Translations under genes and position numbers: made by a program | Notes under the pieces: generated by a model | Told to the model about the DNA's origin: nothing | The model's input: the letters and a program-made list of their open reading frames with translations, nothing else | The model's database searches: none | Assembly (NCBI RefSeq): GCF_000423665.1 | Contig: NZ_AUIK01000008.1 | Location: 62,001 to 126,000 of the forward strand | Direction of reading: 5' to 3' | Length of the DNA: 64,000 nucleotides | From: Solirubrobacter soli DSM 22325 | GTDB lineage: Bacteria > Actinomycetota > Thermoleophilia > Solirubrobacterales > Solirubrobacteraceae | In this document: piece by piece, positions 58,326-64,000 of the stretch | Layout: every line of letters starts with the position of its first letter | Position numbering within the stretch: the first letter of the stretch is position 1

Positions 58326-58329
<4 letters not shown>
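58307..58329. terminator. Palindromic terminator containing both convergent stops
   Basis: CTAAAGGGG-CCTGA-CCCCTTTAG, nine perfect pairs and a five-base loop, with U-like runs at each end. It contains the HD-GYP stop TGA (58318-58320) and the ald stop on the other strand (58326-58328). It belongs to the same GGGGTCA family as 56757-56828. Confidence 0.7.
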
Positions 58330-59453
<1,124 letters not shown>

Positions 59454-59511
59454 TCGTCTCTCTCCAGGGTCGGGAATCTTCTATCGATCGTGCCCGGATC
59501 GACCACGTCTG

Positions 59512-59535
59512 TACAGTTCGTATGTGGAAACCACA
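59512..59535 (+). promoter_or_regulatory. Lrp promoter with operator on its start codon
   Basis: TACAGT (59512-59517) lies six bases from the GTG at 59524. TGTGG-AAA-CCACA (59523-59535) is a perfect dyad covering the start codon, a likely autoregulatory Lrp site. The divergent ald promoter lies to the left of it (59454-59511). Confidence 0.5.
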
Positions 59536-59976
59536 GGACTCGACGCGATCGACTTCCAGATCGTCAACGCACTCATCCGAAACGGAAGGGCGTCGTTCGC
59601 CGACCTCGGCAAGGCCGTGGGGTTGTCGCCGCACGGCGCCGCCGACCGCGTGCGCCGGCTGCAGCGCGCCGGCGTCATCACCGGGTTCACCGCGCGGGTC
59701 GCGCTGGCCAACGTCGGCCGCTCGCTGGACGCGTTCATCGACGTGCGCCTGCTGCCGACGACGTCGTCGGAGACCTTCGAGGCGTTCGTGCTCGGCCTCC
59801 CCGCCGTGCAGGAGGTGGCGTTCGTGACCGGCCGCTTCGACTACCACGTGCGGGTCGCGTGCCACGGCGCGGACGACCTCGATCAGACCGTCCGCGCCAT
59901 CCGGCGTCAGGGTGCCGCGGCGTCGGAGACGAGGATCGTGCTCCGCGCCGCGACGAGCGCCTTGGAGATCAGCTGA
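59524..59976 (+). CDS. Lrp/AsnC-family regulator of ald
   Basis: 150 residues from a GTG at 59524; an ATG two bases earlier is in another frame. HTH: LDAIDFQIVNALIRNGRASF, LGKAVGLSPHGAADRVRRLQ (about 4-50). The RAM domain (about 65-150, LDAFIDVRLLPTTSSETFEA, EVAFVTGRFDYHVRVACHGA) binds amino acids and forms octamers. It diverges from ald, so alanine-responsive control is probable. It overlaps the secreted protease gene by eight bases at the 3' end. Confidence 0.92.
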   Translation: METTGLDAIDFQIVNALIRNGRASFADLGKAVGLSPHGAADRVRRLQRAGVITGFTARVALANVGRSLDAFIDVRLLPTTSSETFEAFVLGLPAVQEVAFVTGRFDYHVRVACHGADDLDQTVRAIRRQGAAASETRIVLRAATSALEIS

Positions 59977-62545
59977 CCGCCCGGGCGGCGTTGAAGCCGT
60001 CCGAGACGGTCACGCGGACGTGGCCGTGCCCTGGCAGGTGGATCCGGTCCCGGTTCGGGCCGCTGTAGATCGTGTGCCAGTGGCGGCCGTCACGGGACGT
60101 GTCGACGGTGGCGGTCAGCGCGCGGCTGTCCGGGTCCGAGGCGGTCCAGCCGTGTCGCGTGATGCGCACGCGGGGCGGGCGCGAGCGCTCGATCGTGTCC
60201 AGCACCTCGCCGTCCTTGACGAGCTCCACCGAGGCCGCATTCGCGGGGACCGGGCCGCCGAAGCTGCCCGCGCCGGGCGCCTCTTCGGTGGGCGTGACGC
60301 GGACGCCGGCGTCGGAGATGACGGCGCCTGTGGCATCGCGGGCGCGCAGGCGCAGCGGGGACGACGGCACGCTCTCGGGCGGGACGCTGTCCTCGTCGGG
60401 GGCGAGCACGGCGCCGATGTCACCGTGGCCGGCGCCGACGCTGCCGGTCGCGTACGCCATCCCGAGCGTCTTCGGCGCGGCGCCCTCCTGCGCGAAGACG
60501 CGAGCACCGCGGGTGAGGCCGCGCTCGCCCAGCTGCGTGAAGGCGAGCGAGAAGCGGTTCCAGTTGAACGGCGAGATCCACGCGTTGCCCGGGTTCGCGG
60601 GCGTGTCGAGGGTGTCCGCGCAGTACGACATCAGGTCGTAGAGCGGGCGGGCATTCGTGTCGACCTCCGGGGCGTTGCCGAGGCCGGTGAAGCGGGTGCC
60701 CTGGAGGCGGCCTTGGAGGTCGTCCTTCCAGGTCTCGTATGAGCCGCCCGCGGGTCCGCCGCAGGTCGTGTCGGCGTGCGGGGCGGTCAGGATGTGGCCG
60801 AGCTCGTGCGCCGCCGAGGTCAGTGGGCGCATCCCGCTGTTGACGATCATGAACGGCGCTGGACCGACGGGTCCTTGGGTCGTGAGCTGTGTGACGTCGC
60901 GACCCGACGCGAAGCCCGGGTCCCAGTTCTGGACGCCCATGATCACGTCGTAGTTGCGATACACGACGCCGGGACCGAACGTGCGGGCGGGGTTGTACGT
61001 CGAGTAGCTGTCGACCAGCTGCTGGACGGCCGCCTCGCGGCAGGCGCGCAGCGGGACGCCGTTGCAGTCGGTCTTGTTGGCGGCGTCGGTGACGTTGATG
61101 CGCGCGTTGCCGTAGTCGGTGAGCGTGATCCCCTGCGCGTTGGGGAACAGGTTGCGGGCGCGCAGGACGTCGAAGGCGCTGGGCTGGGCGGCGTCGCCGT
61201 CGACGAACAGGTCGACCGCGCGGATCATCAGCTCGCTGTTGGCGTAGCCGTCGTCGACGCGGACGCCGGTGAGCTTGAACCGGTCGTCGGCGGCGCAGTC
61301 GCCGGTGTCGCACTCGCGGGCGTTCCACGCCTTCGCGGACGGATCGAAGCCGACTGTGGCATCGACGTCGAACGTCCCGCCCTCGGTGACGCCGTGCAGG
61401 ACGGAGATGTCGAACTGCACGCCGAAGCGCAGGTCGCCGCGCTCGGCGGCGGTGACGTAGGGCGTCGTGCTGACCGGCGGGTCGGTGACGATCTTCGTCT
61501 CCTCGCGGTACTGGAAGGCGCCCTCGCGCACCTTGAGCGTGACCGCGAGGCGCTGGCCCGGGTCGTTCGCGGGGGCGTTCTGCATGTCGACGTAGACGAC
61601 CGCCGTGGTCGGCTTATGGCGGTCGAGCGTGACGCCGTCGTACGCGACCCGCTGCGGGTCGGTGTCGATCGGCTTCGGGACGTTGAGACCTCCGCGCACC
61701 GGGAACAGGCGCCAGTCGGTGGGCGTGCCGCCGCCGGGGAACGCCGTGAACGGCCCGCGCGGCTGGATGCCGTACATCTGCGCGCCCGCGTTGGGCTGCA
61801 CGACCTGGAAGACATCGATGCCGCGGATCCGCACGTTGCCGTACGGGCGGCCCTGGAGCGGCTGCTCGAGGACCGGGTCGAGCGTGGCGCGGTCGCTGGT
61901 CGCCTGGGTGCTGCCGCCTTGGTTGGCGGCTTCGGCGATGCACTGGAAGCGCCAGCTGAGCGTCTGCAACTGGAGCGCCGAGGAGGCGGCGGCGCGGTAG
62001 GTCTGCGTGGTGGCGACGGTCTCGACGCGGTAGCCGCCGAGCATGCTGGTGTCACGGGTGACGCGCTGCCAGACGTAGCGGAACGGGCGGTCCTGGCCGT
62101 CCCAACTGCCGGGCTCGCAGCGGTAGGTGTGCGGGTTGCCGGCGTCCGGGACGATCTGCGGCCGGATGCGGTTGCTCGGCGGCGGCGGGAGCAGCGTGAA
62201 CGTGCGCTCCTCGGGCGTGGGGTCGGCGGTGCCGTCGGGCGCGACCGCGGAGACGCTGAAGCGGTACGTCCCGGGATCGGTGAGGTTCAGCTGCGTCGGT
62301 GAGTCGCAGTCGAAGACGCGCCGGTGCTCGAGCAGCGTGCCGGGCGAGTCGGTGCGGGCGCAGACGAACGTCGCGTCGGGCGTGTCGGACTCGAAGGTGA
62401 AGGTGGGGTCGGCGCGCACTTGCGCGTCGTCGTCCGGCCCGTCGGTGATCGTCGTCTCGGGCGGGACGTCCTGCGCGCCCGCCGTCGCGGGCGCGATGAG
62501 GACGAGGGCGGCCGCGATCCATGCGGCACGTCTTAGGAGGGTCAT
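59969..62545 (-). CDS. Secreted metzincin-like metalloprotease with Ig domains
   Basis: 858 residues from ATG 62545. The signal peptide is LLRRAAWIAAALVLIAPATA with cleavage near AGA-QD. Ig-like or fibronectin-like domains occupy the first 300 residues and others the end. The zinc site HELGHILTAPH begins at residue 580, with H590 as third ligand and a Met-turn LMSYC at about 638-642. The position normally held by glycine in HExxHxxGxxH is threonine. CGGPAGGSYETWKDDLQG between them has cysteines. It would be a secreted zinc protease. No propeptide is obvious. Confidence 0.75.
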   Translation of the reverse strand: MTLLRRAAWIAAALVLIAPATAGAQDVPPETTITDGPDDDAQVRADPTFTFESDTPDATFVCARTDSPGTLLEHRRVFDCDSPTQLNLTDPGTYRFSVSAVAPDGTADPTPEERTFTLLPPPPSNRIRPQIVPDAGNPHTYRCEPGSWDGQDRPFRYVWQRVTRDTSMLGGYRVETVATTQTYRAAASSALQLQTLSWRFQCIAEAANQGGSTQATSDRATLDPVLEQPLQGRPYGNVRIRGIDVFQVVQPNAGAQMYGIQPRGPFTAFPGGGTPTDWRLFPVRGGLNVPKPIDTDPQRVAYDGVTLDRHKPTTAVVYVDMQNAPANDPGQRLAVTLKVREGAFQYREETKIVTDPPVSTTPYVTAAERGDLRFGVQFDISVLHGVTEGGTFDVDATVGFDPSAKAWNARECDTGDCAADDRFKLTGVRVDDGYANSELMIRAVDLFVDGDAAQPSAFDVLRARNLFPNAQGITLTDYGNARINVTDAANKTDCNGVPLRACREAAVQQLVDSYSTYNPARTFGPGVVYRNYDVIMGVQNWDPGFASGRDVTQLTTQGPVGPAPFMIVNSGMRPLTSAAHELGHILTAPHADTTCGGPAGGSYETWKDDLQGRLQGTRFTGLGNAPEVDTNARPLYDLMSYCADTLDTPANPGNAWISPFNWNRFSLAFTQLGERGLTRGARVFAQEGAAPKTLGMAYATGSVGAGHGDIGAVLAPDEDSVPPESVPSSPLRLRARDATGAVISDAGVRVTPTEEAPGAGSFGGPVPANAASVELVKDGEVLDTIERSRPPRVRITRHGWTASDPDSRALTATVDTSRDGRHWHTIYSGPNRDRIHLPGHGHVRVTVSDGFNAARAVS

Positions 62546-62629
62546 GCCGTGACGCTCTCGAGTACGCGGCGCGCGGCCTAGGAGCCAACGGGCTGGCATT
62601 CACCATCCCTGGCGGAGATACTCGCGCTC

Positions 62630-63301
62630 GTGGGCTTCCCTCCACACTCGTTGTCCCCGGCGGAGCTGGTCGCGCTGCGGGCGATGGAGGAGCGCGGGGA
62701 GCCGTTCCTCGCGTGGCGCGAGCTCGGCGACCTTCGGTTCCTGGGGCTCGGGTCCGTGTCGTCGGTGACGGCCGGGCGGGCTGAGGGGAACGACGTCGTG
62801 CTGGCGTGGGATCGCGAGGTCTCGCGGACGCATTTCGAGCTCTCGCGGGTGGGCGCGGCGTGGACCGTGAGCGACGATGGGCTCTCCCGCAACGGCTGCT
62901 TCTTGAACGGCGAGCGCGTGCTCGGGCGGCGGCGGCTGCGCGACGGCGACGTGCTGCGGGTGGGCCGGACGGCGCTGGTGTTCCGGGCGCCCGTCGTCGG
63001 CGTGGAGAGCACGGCGGCGGCGAGCGCGGCGGAGATCGTGCGGTTGACAGAGGCCGAACGTCGCGTGCTCGTCGCGTTGTGTGTGCCGCTGCTCGTCGCG
63101 GGCGGGGCGCCCGCGGCACCCGCGCCGAACGCGGTCATCGCGGACCGGTTGAGCTTGACTTCGGCGGGCGTCAAGACCCACATCCGGTCGCTGTTCCGCA
63201 AGCTGGACGTCGAGGACCTGCCGCAGAACGCCAAGCGCGCAGAGCTCGCCCGCCGCGCTCTGGACGCCGGCCTGGTGACGATCGGCGATGCTCGCGACTG
63301 A
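62630..63301 (+). CDS. FHA-domain protein with C-terminal HTH
   Basis: 223 residues from a GTG. The FHA domain (about 40-118) has G-R-x-x-x-x-D-V-V-L-x-W-D, REVSRTHFELSRVGAAWTV, and the SRNGCFLNGERV phosphothreonine loop. The C-terminal part (about 139-215, LTEAERRVLVALCVPLL, then NAVIADRLSLTSAGVKTHIR) is a winged or LuxR-like helix-turn-helix. It thus joins phospho-threonine recognition to DNA binding. It overlaps the kinase gene by 14 bases. The kinase is its likely writer or partner. Confidence 0.85.
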   Translation: MGFPPHSLSPAELVALRAMEERGEPFLAWRELGDLRFLGLGSVSSVTAGRAEGNDVVLAWDREVSRTHFELSRVGAAWTVSDDGLSRNGCFLNGERVLGRRRLRDGDVLRVGRTALVFRAPVVGVESTAAASAAEIVRLTEAERRVLVALCVPLLVAGGAPAAPAPNAVIADRLSLTSAGVKTHIRSLFRKLDVEDLPQNAKRAELARRALDAGLVTIGDARD

Positions 63302-64000
63302 GCTCTCGGGCGCGATCGTCGGCGGCTACCGGCTCGGGGAGCTGCTCGGGCGCGGGGGGATGGCCGTCGTGTATTCGGCGACGCACTCGACGCTCGGACG
63401 CCCGGCGGCCGTGAAGATCCTGTCGGCCGAGCTCGCCGCGGACCCCGACTTCGTCACACGCTTCCGCCGCGAGGGGCGGCTGCAGGCCTCGCTCGAGCAC
63501 CCGAACGTGGTGACGGTGTACGAGAGCGGGTCGTCTTCGTTCGGGCTGTACCTCGCGATGCTGCTGGTGCGCGGGCCGTCGCTCTCGGCGCTCTTGGCGG
63601 CGGGCGAGGTCGACGCGGGGCGGGCGTTGTGGGTGGGCGCGCAGGTCGCGTCGGCGCTCGACGCGGCGCATTCGGCGGGGTTGGTGCACCGCGACGTGAA
63701 ACCGGGCAACGTCCTCGTCGACGGCGACCACGCCTACCTCGCCGACTTCGGCCTGACCCGCGGCGGCGCCGGCAGCGGTCTCACCGCCCCGGGCCGGATC
63801 CTCGGCACGCTCGCCTACCTGGCGCCGGAGGTCGCGCGTGGCGAGCCCGCGACGCCCGCCTCGGACCGCTACTCGTTCGCCGCGCTGCTCTTCCACTGCC
63901 TGACGGGCTCGGTCGTCTTCGGGCGCCCGACGGCCGCGGGCGTCCTGTTCGCGCACACCAGCGAGCCGCCGCCGCGCGTTTCGGCGCGCCGGCCCGCGCT
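63288..64000 (+). CDS. Serine/threonine protein kinase, N-terminal part (cut by window)
   Basis: 237 codons are visible. Glycine loop LGRGGMAVVYSATHS, lysine in PAAVKILSAEL, catalytic loop HRDVKPGNVLVDGDHAYLAD, DFGLTRGGAG, and LAPEVARGEPATPASDRYSF. This is an Hanks-type bacterial kinase of the PknB type. The start ATG at 63288 overlaps the FHA protein stop. The C-terminal domain (membrane and sensor) lies beyond the window. It should phosphorylate threonines read by the FHA protein. Confidence 0.92.
   Translation, partial: MLATELSGAIVGGYRLGELLGRGGMAVVYSATHSTLGRPAAVKILSAELAADPDFVTRFRREGRLQASLEHPNVVTVYESGSSSFGLYLAMLLVRGPSLSALLAAGEVDAGRALWVGAQVASALDAAHSAGLVHRDVKPGNVLVDGDHAYLADFGLTRGGAGSGLTAPGRILGTLAYLAPEVARGEPATPASDRYSFAALLFHCLTGSVVFGRPTAAGVLFAHTSEPPPRVSARRPA

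Overview
The window is about 72% GC and densely coded on both strands. It has actinobacterial traits: an OpcA-type G6PDH assembly protein beside zwf, a DUF1059-like small protein, MocR, LacI and TetR regulators, and many GTG/TTG starts with 4-nt GTGA/ATGA overlaps. Frequent leaderless starts, secreted BNR/Ycf48-like and Ig-like repeat proteins and low-complexity GC-rich coding repeats fit the Solirubrobacterales/Thermoleophilia best, but this is inference from gene content. There is no rRNA, complete tRNA, transposase, integrase or CRISPR array. This is a chromosomal, largely accessory and regulatory region with one housekeeping block.

Layout. 1-11.9 kb: the end of an APC permease, then short regulator/target pairs (ArsR with SRPBCC, MarR, SDR with TetR, ankyrin with MerR, MocR with an EamA exporter) and two hypothetical proteins, one with a C-terminal module like those of DUF4157/eCIS-associated proteins. 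11.9-15 kb: a coupled phosphoesterase, GT-B-like protein and ZIP transporter, plus a secreted protein. 15-26 kb: the pentose-phosphate/upper-glycolysis block on the minus strand (tkt, pgi, gnd, zwf, opcA, pgl, ROK glucokinase, rpiB, DUF1059), with a chemoreceptor inserted in the opposite orientation between tkt and pgi. 26-35 kb: msrB, a second ArsR-SRPBCC operon, an ABC exporter (ATPase, 44-codon ORF, FtsX-type permease), a lipoprotein phosphoesterase and a secreted BNR protein. 35-48 kb: two DHA2 exporters, M3 and M20 peptidases, another MFS, an orphan ABC-like ATPase, and XRE-cupin and LacI regulators. 48-64 kb: a solitary infA, TRIC channel, ogt, aldo/keto reductase, a 32-residue zinc-ribbon protein, glycogen phosphorylase, GGDEF and HD-GYP proteins around a siderophore-interacting protein, ald with its Lrp/AsnC regulator, a secreted metzincin-like protein, and an FHA-HTH protein followed by a Ser/Thr kinase cut by the window end.

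How it fits together. The 15-26 kb block routes glucose to glucose-6-phosphate and through the oxidative and part of the non-oxidative pentose-phosphate pathway; transaldolase is absent. Most other genes are stress or small-molecule modules, each with a local regulator whose inverted-repeat operator sits in a very short divergent spacer.

Structure beyond the genes. The most noteworthy signals are: (i) a consistent leaderless arrangement, with a TANNNT-like -10 five to eight bases before the start codon; (ii) a 35-bp element (34/35 identical) 11-12 bp after two unrelated stop codons 8 kb apart; (iii) a dispersed GGGGTC-A-GACCCC palindrome family, one copy inside a permease gene and others bracketing the HD-GYP gene; (iv) in-frame low-complexity expansions inside otherwise normal enzymes; (v) a 55-bp tandem array; and (vi) small genes that simple ORF length cut-offs miss. 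Promoter, operator and hairpin calls were made by eye.
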